DNA of 64,000 nucleotides from Chondrilla cf. caribensis (taxonomy: Eukaryota > Porifera > Demospongiae > Chondrillida > Chondrillidae), in contig OZ026561.1 of NCBI GenBank assembly GCA_964020155.1, positions 2,624,547-2,688,546 of the forward strand. The letters are read 5' to 3'. Positions 11,375-22,339 of this stretch are shown here, one piece after another (positions within the stretch are counted from its first letter, which is position 1; the number at the start of each line of letters is the position of its first letter). The translations under genes and the position numbers were made by a program. The notes beneath the pieces were generated by a model. That model was not told the origin of the DNA. It saw nothing but the letters and a program-made list of their open reading frames with translations, and did not search any database.

Positions 11375-12615
11375 GTGAGTGAACTGATACATACAGTTTT
11401 CATAACATTAGCATCTGCTATTATTGTTTACAGTGAAAGCTATGTATATTACAAACCTCTGCAGCTGAGTTAAGGAAGTGTCCATAATAGGGACACCATT
11501 CTGTGTCTTAATATAGTACTGTATTGTACTCTGCTGAATTACATACCCTGTTGAGGAAACCTCTGCAATTTAAAATGAACATGAAAATCCCAAACTGTCC
11601 TGAGAGAGAGGTTCTACTGTATTTGAAATACTGGTGTATATGTGCATGTTTCATGTGTGTGAGTGTATACTGCAGTATCTGTTTACTTGCTAACCTAGAG
11701 TACAGTATGTACATCTAACATAGTGATCATGTACCATGCACTTACCATAGTAAATCAGTACCGTCTGATCCCTTTACATCAACACTATTCATAATGACAG
11801 GCTTTAAAATATTTTACGTATATGCATATCTTGTGGGATTAGAGATTTTTACACTCACAGTAATTGTATTGGTTGCAACAACAACAAACTGGTTACAATG
11901 ACAGTAAGGAAAATTGGGTGTTGTAAAGAGGTGTAACCGTACTTCCCATTGGATGTACTTGCTATCAGTACTGATTGACATACGTACACAGTATATGTAG
12001 TACATTAGCAAAGTACTGAATGAAGTGTTTATATTAGCAAGGAGTGTCAATGGGAGTATTTACTAAGCAAATTGTACTGTTTATATTATTATATGTATAA
12101 ATATAGATGTGCTAATGTGTACCTATGTACCCCTGTACTGTACATACGTATGTACATAATTGCCTATCCTGTATGTGTATGTATGTAGGTACGTAAGTAC
12201 GTACAATTGTTACATACAGTATATGCTGTGGAATGTATGAATTATTCTAGATTAAAATATTCTATATTAAATTATCAATCTAGTAATTCAACATTGACTT
12301 GTAAGTGCATTCATACCTGCCCTTAAGTACGTGGTAATATTGTGATGAATATCTGATGACTTTCTGTATTCACCCAAAGGATTAATCGTCCTGACTGTAC
12401 AAAAAAGTGGTTGACAAAACAGTTGTACAGTACCTACTGTATATTTTATGTACTTACCATGTACGCACTTATCTGTACCTAGACTCAATGTTGTACTTTT
12501 ATCACATTTCCTCGGGTTTTCACCACCATCAACCTAAATAACGATGAGGGTGGCCTATAGAGTAACTGATTTCAGTAATCCAGACATTGCACCAGATTTC
12601 CATTGGAATTGCAAG
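11375..12615. other. Long intron or spacer, no exon seen
   Basis: The expected catalytic-Ser exons of prolyl oligopeptidase should lie in this interval, and I looked for their motifs without success. The sequence is AT-rich with scattered GTACGTAC-like short palindromes near 12140-12210. Confidence 0.35.
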
Positions 12616-12634
12616 TGTGTGTGTGTGTGTGTGC

Positions 12635-12697
<63 letters not shown>

Positions 12698-12728
12698 GTG
12701 TGAGTGTGTGTTGTGTGCGTGCGCGAGC

Positions 12729-12769
<41 letters not shown>

Positions 12770-12840
12770 GTGTGAGTGTGTGTTGTGTGTGTGTGCGCGC
12801 GCGCGTGTGTGTGTGTGTGTGTGTGTGTGTGCGTACGCGC

Positions 12841-12908
<68 letters not shown>

Positions 12909-12912
12909 ATGC
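12616..12912 (+). repeat. Long compound (TG)n tract with CG-containing interruptions
   Basis: About 290 bp of TG repeats are interrupted by TGCGCGAGCG and GCGCGCGCG clusters. The alternating purine-pyrimidine composition extends through the interruptions. Several long Cys-Val and His-Thr frames here are artefacts. Confidence 0.95.
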
Positions 12913-13259
12913 ATGTATAATGTACCTAACATCTTACAAGTACATATTTTTAATAATTATTGACTTTCACTGATTTTCACTTGTGTGTTGTACACAATAT
13001 TATTGTGTTTAAAAATTGTGATACTATGTATAAGACCAAGTTGTACTGTACTGTAGTTTGTTAGCAAAGAGCTAGCCTACTATAACAATATTTAATATAA
13101 TATGTACTAATATCATCTGTTTACGAAGACAATGCCTTAGTAAATGGGTGATAATTGACTAATTGTCACTATGACAACATCTTTGTTATACTTGCAGTCT
13201 TTGCTGATACAAGGGATTGTTGTAGACATTTAATAGTATATGTTATTCTCTGTCTGTAG

Positions 13260-13484
13260 ATATTCACCTCTTCACAATATACCGCGGAAACCTAAAGGGG
13301 GACAGTACCCAGTATCCTCTCATTGACTGCTGATCATGATGATCGGGTTGTACCCTTGCATACATTCAAGTTCACTGCACAACTTCAGCACTTGTTAGGA
13401 CCTGTTCCAGAACAGGGGAATCCACTGATGGTTAGACCCGAACCTAAAGCAGGTCATGGAGGTGGGAAACCCACTGCTAAAATA
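13260..13484 (+). pseudogene. PREP: Prolyl oligopeptidase penultimate exon, frameshifted
   Basis: After the acceptor TGTCTGTAG the exon encodes [17 protein letters not shown]. It then loses one base, and in the next frame continues with [17 protein letters not shown] and [12 protein letters not shown], before the donor GTAAGC. [10 protein letters not shown] carries the catalytic Asp, and AGHGxGKPTAK the catalytic His, of S9A peptidases. The minus-strand copy near 63690 keeps the reading frame across the same spot (CCA GCT ATC), so the lesion here is real and derived. Confidence 0.8.
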
Positions 13485-13596
13485 GTAAGCAGCATAAATT
13501 TAATATTATCATAGTGTGTAGTCCAATATTACACTGTCTTCAGATCTAGGTTTACGAGTCAGCATTTTTACCTATGGTGGTTTTTCTTCACTGTAG

Positions 13597-13663
13597 ATTG
13601 ATTAAGTGGCTGATACATATGCTTTCATTGCAAAAAAACCTAGGAGTATCTTGGAAGGTTTAA
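13597..13663 (+). pseudogene. PREP: Prolyl oligopeptidase last exon with premature stop
   Basis: The acceptor CACTGTAG is followed by ATT GAT TAA GTG GCT. The other three copies read ATT GAT GAA GTG, giving IDEVADTYAFIAKN. A GAA-to-TAA change therefore creates an early stop here. With the frameshift in the preceding exon, this makes the locus a pseudogene. Confidence 0.8.
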
Positions 13664-13711
13664 TCATGAGTAGTCATCAAAAAGATTTAGTAATTATTAA
13701 TAACTATTAAC

Positions 13712-13930
13712 CCTATCTAGGAATTATATCGTAGAGGTTCATTGCTATGTAGATGTATATATTTCTTCTTCTAAAGATTTATTGAGCTTGGCATAGCATC
13801 GAATTGTCTATTAGTTTTGGACGTTTCTTCGAAGGTCTTCGGGACCGAAACGTCCAAAACTAATAGACAATTCGATGCTATGCCAAGCTCAATAAATCTT
13901 TAGAAGAAGAAATATATACCTATCTAGGAA
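13712..13930. mobile_element. Inserted palindromic element with 12-bp target-site duplication
   Basis: CCTATCTAGGAA occurs at 13712-13723 and 13919-13930. The sister blocks at about 26818, 35852 and 63323 carry it once, so the empty site is known. The insert (13724-13918) contains a perfect 73-bp inverted repeat (13755-13827 with 13847-13919). The 19-nt loop itself folds as GGTC-TTCG-GGACC, followed by GAAACGTCC. The GAAACGTC box after a tetraloop stem is like the terminal region of Penelope-like elements. No coding sequence. Class uncertain. Confidence 0.75.
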
Positions 13931-14333
13931 GTTTATTGATGGTATGTACTATTGAAATTAATGTACTGTGTTACACATCCTATAGTTATTATTATCATAC
14001 AATAGTGCTAGATATAATTATAATATTATTAGCAATAGTTTTTGTATTGTGTATAATAACCATGACTATTATAATGTCGATTGTGTTGTGTGAGTAAACT
14101 CTATTTGTATTATATATACACCTGCAGTGTGCGTGGGCAGTATTATACTGGTCCGTATTCCAGTTCTATAAAATCCAGCCTTTACTTTACCTTTGATAAT
14201 AATAATATAATCATGAATACTGCAGACAATTTTTTGATTAAATGAAATTATTAGAATATTATTATTAATTCATAAGCATATTATGCACATATACACTCTT
14301 TGGCATGCACATCTATATAAAATTAATAATAAT

Positions 14334-14895
14334 ATAAGTCACTGCCGCATTGTTCTTAATAGAAATAAGAATTTTTCTGCTTCTGCTGTCCGTAAAGAAC
14401 TTGGTTTACCTACCCTTGCTTCCAGGAGAAAGCTTCATTTAGCCCAAATGATGTTCAAGTGTCTTTCTTCTCACTCCCCTGCCTATCTTTCAGATCTCTT
14501 CTCCTTGTCCACCTCCCATCACTTCACTCGTGCTTCTACCGCTTCACAACTTAATCTTCCTTCTCTCCGAACTTCAATGGGCCAGAAATCCTTTAGCTTC
14601 TTGGGCGCTTCACTTTGGAGGACACTTCCACCAGAAATTAGGGCTAACAGAGACTTTAAAACCTTTTCTTCTCAGTGTGAGACATTTTTCCAATATTGAA
14701 CATTTTTATTGACAATAATTGCATGTGCAGGGTTAAAAGTTTTCTATTATCATCATCGTCATTATTACAACTCTTCGACTTGAATTTCATTTGCATATGC
14801 ATGCTAATTGCATCTTAATAATTTCATCTACATCCCATCTAATTTATTTTTATTGTATCATATATCTATTTACTAATTTATTTATTTATTCATTC

Positions 14896-14931
<36 letters not shown>

Positions 14932-15003
14932 CTTTTTCTTTTCTTTTCTTTTGTGGGAGCCCTTATAGTAGCCAATGATACCTGATACCTGATACCTGAT
15001 ACA
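14334..15003 (+). mobile_element. CR1/L2-like LINE 3' end fragment
   Basis: Frame 14330-14699 encodes RRKLHLAQMMFKCLSSHSP, AYLSDLF, MGQKSFSFLGASLWRTLPPE and FKTFSSQCETFF. This is the characteristic extreme C-terminus of LINE ORF2 proteins of the CR1/L2/Jockey group (LxWLPxxxRxxFKxL, P.YLsdLl, aP.LWNsLP). About 240 bp of 3' UTR follow, ending in tandem TGATACC units (14977-15003), a microsatellite-type tail typical of these elements. It is strongly 5' truncated, as usual for LINEs. Confidence 0.8.
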
Positions 15004-15041
15004 CTACATGTAGATTTGAGTTCATTATGCTATTTTGTCCA

Positions 15042-15042
<1 letters not shown>

Positions 15043-15093
<51 letters not shown>
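15043..15093 (+). repeat. (AT)n microsatellite
   Basis: A run of about 50 bp of AT dinucleotides just past the LINE tail. Confidence 0.95.
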
Positions 15094-15095
<2 letters not shown>

Positions 15096-15099
15096 TTAT

Positions 15100-15770
15100 C
15101 TTCTTGTCTTCTATATAGCATCCTTTATATTAATCACTTTTACCCATTATTTCTTTATAAGCTAGAGAAGTACCATTGCCTGTAAGACAATTAAAAGCAT
15201 TAATACATATCGATCATCAGCTCTATGAACTGATAATACATAATATGACATTGTCTTACTATTACAGGCTCACCATGTATGGGAATAGAGCTACAAAGTC
15301 TTCTGTTGTTTGCTGTTACCATCCTGATATACAGGCGGCAGCCGTGCAATAAAATATTGTATCATGCAGTTAAACACCCCTGCCATCTGTGAAGAATGTT
15401 TTTGATGATAGGTGGTAGTTTCCCAAATTCCCTCAAACATTAATTATAAAGGAGTACATGTACAGGAGTGGCTATATATGCATACATTAATTAATTGTGT
15501 ATGAATTAAAATACCTGTTATATATCCTTATATTTGGCAATCATATAATGTACAGCCACATCCTAATTCGTGTCATGTCACTCTGTTATACATATTACAG
15601 TAATACGAGATGGTGAATTATTGCATTCTATGGATTAGCATACATTTTAGGTATACAAGCCTAAATGAAATGGCAGACAAACCATGCAGTGTGGTTAATT
15701 ATATAACCGGGGGAGGATAAACAATATTCACTGTATTTGTTTGATAAAAATAATATTATTTGTACATGTT
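15100..15770 (-). repeat. Duplication D, copy 1 (3' flank of GT10)
   Basis: It matches 49500-50100 and 61320-61960 on the opposite strand (ATTCACCATCTCGTATTAC, TAGCTCTATTCCCATACATG). Its right end contains GGATAAACAATATTCACTG, a pogo-like terminal repeat relic. In the 49-kb copy the same sequence follows the GT10 pseudogene directly. Confidence 0.7.
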
Positions 15771-16929
15771 GTGAAAGCATACATAAACATAATAATATTA
15801 TGCACACAGATGTATAATTCTAGCAATGTATGTCACTTTCTCTGCAACTAAGTATGAACTGTATGTAGCTACATACCCTTATATTAAATTACTGATGGTT
15901 ACTGATACTACAACTCTATACCAGGTCCTGTCAAATATAAAAAAAGGATGTCTATGGAGAACATGTGATTGATGTGCCTTTAGTTACAGGTACAAGGTGA
16001 ATATGTTTTCTGAACAGTTGGGTCAAATAGCTTTCCCTTTAATGGAATTCCTGAATTCGAAGTGATTCACACACAATATTCTTTCCCCCAAGATGTGCCT
16101 AATATCATGTTGCATTGGACAGTAGTTTTACACGGATATTACTCCCATGTTTTAATTACGTCTACAACTTATTTACACACATATACTATATAATAATAAT
16201 AATAATGTGGCAAAGCTGATGTATCAGATAGTGTCCAAGCCTAGAAATGTTTGCCAGAAACACTTCCTTGATAGGTTTGTGTATTCAGCAGTGTCTGTGG
16301 TGAATTTCAGGTCATATATAACACTACATGTATGCAGTGCAAAACCTGAAAAACTATGGTCAAAACACCTCCATTGGAGGTTGTGTATGTTCATGGTACT
16401 GGGGGCCATTCTGTGGTTATATCAACTGCAATTCAAACCTACACATAAAATTATAACAAAAACATCTACTTGAGAAGTAGAGTGTACACTGTGGTGCCCA
16501 TAGGATCAAAACCTGCAAACTTTGTCTTCATTAATCATAATACTTCTAAATTTGTCTGTGGTAGGTGTCAGCAGGGCAATGCATTCATTATTTCTTGCCC
16601 TTTTGGTCTTATACAGTGGCAATATTGCACACATTGCCCGTATAACAGTGATGATAATTCCTCAATATCATATATTATTATAATAACTGTTTTAATTTTA
16701 TTCTGTTCATAGAATGAGCAAAGGCTCAAGCAAACAGTCACACAATCATTGGTAACATTAAAATAAAATACAATATTTAATATTGAATACTATAATAGAA
16801 AGCATCAGAACATGCATATTGTGTAAAATGCATATATGCATGTGAGAAACTTATTTTAAATTACGCAAGGATTAATATCATGCAATCAGTCTGAAAATTA
16901 AACAAAGGTTATGATAAATATTACTATTC
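15771..16929. other. Spacer downstream of GT10, no supported gene
   Basis: The frame at 16207-16473 has no recognisable motif. The stretch includes TTCCCCCAAG and a TAATAATAATAAT run near 16190. The pseudogene copy at 48.6 kb lacks this segment. Confidence 0.35.
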
Positions 16930-18374
16930 TTAATCAGATTTAGTCGCATTCCTTTTCATTTCATAGGCAAATTCACACATCTGGCAGGCAAAGTCTGCCT
17001 TAGTGCAATACTTATCCATCATTCTCTTGGTGCGATCCCACTCAAAGTTGCTTGTATGATACTTGAACAGTTCATCGTCCTCTGCCACTCGCTTCATGTA
17101 CTCGGCCAACTCCTTTGGACCTGAGAACTTGCGAGGATCAATGAATGTATGGTTTCCTGGAACCCAATTGTAGATGTCAGGTGGTCCCATGTAAACAGGT
17201 ATAGCTCCACCTTGATAAGCAGTCCAAATTTTCTCTGTGATGTAGTCTTCTTGGATGAGATTTTCAAATGCTATCAACATTCGGTAAGATTGCACAGTTG
17301 TGGAGATAATTGTATTCCTACCAGCAGAATATCGAGACTGTTGTTTTGCAACATTATGCAGGCATTGTCCATATGAATCAACATGAATGTACTTCATAAT
17401 TTCTTTAATATAATCTGTTCGCCACTTGAAGCCACAATTGGAGAGAAAGAGTGCAGCTGCCTTGGTTCGCTTAGCAGGATCAGATGGTGGTTGACCTTTG
17501 AATATGTCATACAGTAATGCTTCCAATAGGCATCTGAAGTTAGGAATTGATCAATTCGAAAATCTGCCAAGTCTAGTTGTTGATAATTCGGGCCAGTTCC
17601 TCTCAAAGCCTCGGAATTGAATACAATCAGTGTTTGCCCTTGACAGTAACGCAACGGCCCATTGCTATTAATGAAGTAGACAAATCGGAACACAGCATCT
17701 GAAGCTTTGTCAACACTTTGAGTCTTACACTCCACACCATCAGGTAAGTTGCAGGATGTACTATTCACAGAAGGAAATCCCTTAATGAAAAATCCATCCA
17801 TACTCCCTTGTGACTCTATATATATTGACACCACCTTGTCATCCCCCCTGTGACATGGTGGAAGATTGGGAGGTTCTGTATTGTAAGTTCTCTTTGGATT
17901 AAGTGAATCTGGATGTAGAGTACTAGTTGGCCTCTTAGACAGTGGTCCATTAAGTGGTAGGTAATCCAAAGCCTTGGGATTCATTTCCAGTTTGTCAGCT
18001 GTCTTGTCAATATGCTTTTCTGTACGCTGTCCATGTGGTGTTGTGCTACTTGAAGAAGTCTGATTTGTTTCAACTGTGACTGCTTTCCTATTACTGTGTT
18101 TGTCAGGGACAATTGTTGGCTTTTTATGTTGTAAAGAATTACTTAAAGAGGTGGCACTAACTGTGGTTAATAGGTAATCTGTTACTTTGGGGTTCATCTT
18201 TGGTTTGTCTGCTGTCTTGCTGAAATAAATATCCTTTTCATTAATAGTTGACAAGAAGCTGTCAATTGGATTAGCATATTGGGTATAATAGCTATAGATG
18301 TATTTCAAAATAACAAGAGTTGATAGAGCTAAAATAGTAATGAATCCTACTTTTGCAGAGGATGCTACCTTCAT
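16930..18374 (-). CDS. GT10 alpha-1,3-fucosyltransferase, one frameshift
   Basis: It transfers fucose from GDP-fucose to GlcNAc-type acceptors in the Golgi. Reading minus from ATG 18374: a basic tail, a hydrophobic anchor at residues 10-28 (GFITILALSTLVILKYIY), and a Ser/Thr/Pro-rich stem of about 140 residues. An N-terminal domain from DDKVVSIYIESQG follows. The C-terminal GDP-fucose domain holds FENLIQEDYITEKIWTAYQG, GAIPVYMGPPDIYNWVP and a FIDPRKF end, the GT10 hallmark. The frame breaks near 17520-17528 (after DAYW): one base is missing relative to an uninterrupted protein, with conserved sequence on both sides. The full product would be about 480 residues, stop at 16930. The stem repeats KTADKxxMNPKxxDYL (residues 53-67, 123-138). 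This is a very young pseudogene, an assembly error, or less likely a tiny intron. Confidence 0.8.
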
Positions 18375-18530
18375 GGTTAATAATTAGGCGTTGTAGGCTT
18401 TTCAAAGTGTCGATTGAACCTCAGGCCGATGCATACAGGTGATAGCATCTGTAGGGCAAATCATTACCAATAAACATAATTACTGATATTTAATTATCAT
18501 GGTTATACATTCAAACTTGGGAAAAATTAA
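18375..18530 (-). promoter_or_regulatory. Conserved 5' flank of GT10
   Basis: About 130 bp upstream of the ATG are recognisable in the decayed copy at 48490-48607 (TTATGTTTATTGGTAATGA, then CCTGAGGTTCAATC). This shows the duplication included the 5' flank. No TATA box is obvious. Confidence 0.4.
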
Positions 18531-18540
18531 ATGCAATTCA

Positions 18541-18605
18541 CTAGTCAAATGACTATTTACTACAAACGTTTCGACAGCTCACTGCTGTCATTGTCAGTGG
18601 TATTA
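18541..18605 (-). mobile_element. Penelope-like terminal remnant with hammerhead-like box
   Basis: On minus the order is CACTGACAATGA, the hairpin GACAGC-AGTGA-GCTGTC, then GAAACGTTTG. A CUGA-type box, a stem-loop and a GAAAC box are the hammerhead ribozyme layout carried in Penelope-like element termini. The first box is not canonical (CTGACAATGA instead of CTGATGA), so self-cleavage is unlikely. Confidence 0.45.
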
Positions 18606-18641
18606 TAGGATATTTTACATTGATGCCATGGAATATTTCAA

Positions 18642-18642
<1 letters not shown>

Positions 18643-18682
<40 letters not shown>

Positions 18683-18738
18683 ACGTGTGTGTACATGTGT
18701 GTGCGTGTGTGCGTGTGTGTGCGTGTGTGTGTGTGCGT

Positions 18739-18792
<54 letters not shown>

Positions 18793-18836
18793 ATGTGTGT
18801 GTGTGTGTGTGTGTGTGTGCGCGTGTGCGTGTGCGC

Positions 18837-18874
<38 letters not shown>

Positions 18875-18883
18875 TTGCATGTG
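18643..18883 (+). repeat. Long (TG)n tract
   Basis: About 240 bp of TG repeats with scattered GC and CA interruptions. All long frames in it are artefacts. Confidence 0.95.
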
Positions 18884-19257
18884 TGGCCATTTACTTTTTG
18901 AAATATTGCACAGATTCTCCCATGAAAGCAATAATATAAGGCAATTGAGGTTCTAGAATTACAGTTCTATACTGCTTACGTCGCACTCACTGTTAAATGA
19001 GCTCAATATACCGGACTTGGGCAAGGAGAAATTAACGTAAAAATTTAAAATTAATGGTTGAATAAACGAGCTATTGACGATGGAGGCTTGAAACTTAAAC
19101 GATAGTTTAAACCATAGATCGTTGTTTAAACTAGCGACACAGATACCTGTGAGTAAGTAATTGACGATCGTGAGTCTTAACAAGATAGCTCGAACTATAA
19201 ATCGAAATGTTGTATAGTGGATCTGATCAAACTAGACTGATCAAGATTACATGTATA

Positions 19258-20150
19258 TAGAGTAAAGAATCAATGATCGGACGCCACCCATATTCGGACA
19301 TAAATTATATAATTATAATAATATAAATTGGCTATTTCTCGAAAACTATACAATCTACCGACTCCCAATAAACTTCGTTTTATAGGCCATTACATGTACT
19401 CGCCGTCTACTCAGTAAGATCCTCGTAGCTTACCGCATGGCTCTGCTAGAGTTGATCGAAAAAATCGCCCGATAATAATCGATATTCCGACAAAGGAATG
19501 AGCTTTCGGACGGACCTCACTACGGAGTGGAGAAACGACGAAGAACCCGGAAAACATCCGAAATTATAGCTCTACATGTCTACTTTGAAATATGAAAGTT
19601 ACAGGTGGATATGTATCACTTTGAGGAAATCCGAACAAGTTATCTAACCCTCTGTGAAAGATCAAATTTCGGACGAACTTATACTATTTAGGGAATTTAT
19701 ATAGGCTGAATGGCGTTATTCGTCAATATAAATTCCTCACTGCAATATAAATTTGCTCGAAATTTGGTCTTTCACAGGGGTTAGATATCTTGTTCGCATT
19801 CCCTCAAAATGATACACATTTATCTCTAACTTTCATATTTTAAAGTAGACATGTATAGTTATCACTTCTGATGTTACCCGGGTTCTTCGTCGTTTCTCCA
19901 CTCTGTAGTGAGGCCCGTCCGAAAGCTCATTCCTTTGTCCGAATATCGATTATTATCGGGCGATTTTTTCGATCGACTCTAGCAGAGCCATGCGGTAAGC
20001 TACGAAGATCTTACTGAGTAGAGAGCGAATACATGTAATGGCCTATGAAACAAAGTTTATTGGGAGTCGGTAGGTTTTATAGTTTTTGAGAAATAACCAA
20101 TTTTATGTGTCCGAATATGGGTGGCGTCCGATCATAGATTATTTACTCTA
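19258..20150. mobile_element. 893-bp foldback element with arms of about 400 bp
   Basis: The left end TAGAGTAAAGAATCAATGAT is the near reverse complement of the right end at 20130-20150. Both continue inward through GATCGGACGCCACCC, ACTCAGTAAGATCCTCG and TCGTCGTTTCTCCACTC-type sequence to a centre near 19690-19740. The arms differ only by scattered substitutions. No transposase frame is present. The arm resembles sequence inside duplication A (3190-3360 and 20690-20830), so the family has further, older members. Confidence 0.85.
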
Positions 20151-20159
20151 GTTGATACC

Positions 20160-20375
20160 ACACACCAGTGTCCTGTTTGATACAGTCTTTGATTTTACAT
20201 TTTGGAGCTAGCTAATGGTGAAGTACGTACCTGATGATCGTGAACGATCGAATCTTGGCGAATAGGTAGCTCCTGTTTTTCCAGTATGAAGCGGGTATTG
20301 AGGGAACTAGCATTGCTATGTTACCGGGAATATTTGTATTACTTTGAGGAATCCGAACAAGTTATTCGAACCCCT
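20160..20375. other. Junction between foldback and duplication A
   Basis: At 20335-20370, TTTGAGGAATCCGAACAAG is the inverted partner of CTTGTTCGGATTCCCTC near 20490. The left edge of duplication A copy 2 is therefore half of another foldback copy. No gene. Confidence 0.45.
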
Positions 20376-21132
20376 ATATGACGGACCAAATTTGTCAGTG
20401 GAAATTTATGTTGATGTATCATACAATGTAGCTACATAGCTGAAACAATTCGGTCGCGAATTTGGTCCGTTACAGAGGGACGGATAACTTGTTCGGATTC
20501 CCTCCGAGTGATACATATAGATCTTTAACTTTCATATTTGGAAGTACTGTAGATCTGTGTAGCTATTACTTCTAAGGTTTCCTAGACGTTTCACAACCTT
20601 TAACCCATGCATATGTTTCAGTTCTTTTCCGGTGTTCGATTGAGTTGTCATCACCTACATTATATTATCTATGTTACACGTAAAATTGGCTATTTCTCAG
20701 AAACTGTGGAAGCTGTATGCTTCCAATGAACATTGCTTCATGCATAGATCATTACATGTAGTCAGTATTCACTCAGTAAGATCCTCGCAGCTTATTGCAG
20801 CGCTCTGCTAGAGACGACTGTGGAGCTACTAGGCTGAGTACTGATTAATTATTTTGGGATACTCGTATATCTTTGGGAATACAGAGGTTAGGTACGGACT
20901 TGCATCAAGTAGGGCTTTGTATCTTCTTCCTCTTGAATCATGTTCTCCAGCTATGAAATTGGTTTGAATTATATAATTACATCACTTTGTATACAAAGCA
21001 ATGTAATTATATAATATGTTAAGTATCCGAAAGGGGGAGTAACGCATTTTCATTCAATTAAATCGAAGAACAATGAATGTGACACAAAAAGAACGCCTCG
21101 GACTCACTGTACATGTGTGTGTGCGTGCATGC

Positions 21133-21202
<70 letters not shown>

Positions 21203-22335
21203 ATGCTTATGTATGTGGTTGCATGTGTTCTAATGTGAATGTGTGTTTGTCATTTATGCAAGAATCCTTAAAATTAAAATTTTGTACCATGCTACATTTG
21301 ATACATACCAATGTATTAAATGTTATCACATCTCCATTACCTGTCAGGTATTTATGTTATCCTGTACATATAAGTCTTCAAATAGTTGTTTCCATCCCAG
21401 TTGCTACACAACAACTCAGAAAGTACGAGTTGTGTATCTTATGTATAACTCTACGTATATACTATCATGTACTCTGGTACGTATATACAGGAGGGATCAG
21501 AAGAGTTGCTGTGCTTATATGCTGAAATGAACACTTAATACAATCATAGCACATCTGCCAATGTTGATAAATGCTATTATAAATGAATATGTGATTAAAG
21601 GTCACTTTGATAATACTGTGATGACATGTAATTAAAGTTAATGTCTATAGTGTAGTATACGTATGCGAAGCAGTCAATGTCCCCATCAATCTTTGTGAAA
21701 ATACAATTTTGATGTCCTGTAACAAGTATATGGTTAGCAATGACTATTTATAGGATGTGCTTAGATATGTTTAATATAATTGAAATCATTTTCATTGTAT
21801 GAACATGAGAAATGTACATATATTTCTTTTGTATATTTACATTGTGTAATAAAATGTATATAATATGTAATATTGTACATATTATGATGTGTAATAAAGG
21901 GTGCACTCTTAGGTATGTCTAATGTTCATTTTCATGTACATATTCTTAACATGTGTTCTCTCATATTATGTGCATAAAATGTGATCATGATGTATGTGTT
22001 ATAGAGAGTAATTATAGATGGACGTGTGTGTCGTCTGTAGTACACTACACTATAATGATGGTGGATAATAAAAATTAATGTTTTCCCAATGTGGCATGTA
22101 TGCACTTCTGAATACAGAATGTGGACAAATGGAGTGACAGGACTAATGTACATGTACTTGTACAAATTCTTTTTACTTTTCCTTATATATTATACCATTA
22201 TAATACATGTCATTGTTATCTCCACTTGAGTTTTATTGTCATATTCATAAAAATGAATATTTTAAAGTATTGCCCATATTATTATATTATGATAATGCAT
22301 GTATGCAATTCATAACATTATCATATTATCTGTAC
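20376..22335 (+). repeat. Segmental duplication A, copy 2
   Basis: Direct copy of 2909-4545, with the added (GT)n tract at 21112-21205 and about 200 extra bp near 21330-21525. The frame 21073-21525 is largely microsatellite and is absent from copy 1, so it is not a gene. Confidence 0.8.
21112..21205 (+). repeat. (GT)n microsatellite
   Basis: A GT tract of about 90 bp, at a point where duplication A copy 1 (near 3630-3650) has only a short GTGTATGTG stub. The expansion therefore followed the duplication or was lost from copy 1. Confidence 0.9.
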
Positions 22336-22339
22336 TGTA

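Larger units (their letters stand above)
13040..14110 (+). repeat. Prolyl oligopeptidase 3'-end duplication block, copy 1
   Basis: This is the most complete copy of a block also found at 35190-36060 (plus), 26698-27065 (plus, partial) and 62275-63840 (minus). It holds the last two gene exons, the intron between them and the 3' flank down to GTGTGTGGGCAG-like sequence. Copies share an (AC/TG)n tract just upstream here and at 35098. This copy alone carries the 207-bp insertion at 13712-13930. Confidence 0.8.

Noticed and set aside
12544..12963. Long frames rich in Cys-Val or His-Thr (also at 18615-18956, 27188-27821, 34605-35183, 38302-38513, 57254-57658 and 9621-9890)
   Set aside because: They are translations of (TG)n/(AC)n tracts. 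All three frames on each strand stay open because the repeat lacks stops.
10396..13663. Calling the plus-strand prolyl oligopeptidase locus a functional gene
   Set aside because: The catalytic-Ser exons are not found, the penultimate exon has a frameshift and the last exon a stop.
13755..13919. Active hammerhead ribozyme in the palindromic insert
   Set aside because: The stem, UUCG loop and GAAACGTC box are present, but no CUGAUGA box is found at the required position.
17149..17376. Plus frame in the GT10 gene
   Set aside because: Antisense to the conserved GT10 catalytic domain.
21073..21525. 150-codon plus frame
   Set aside because: It is mostly a GT repeat, and the duplicated block at 2909-4545 lacks it.
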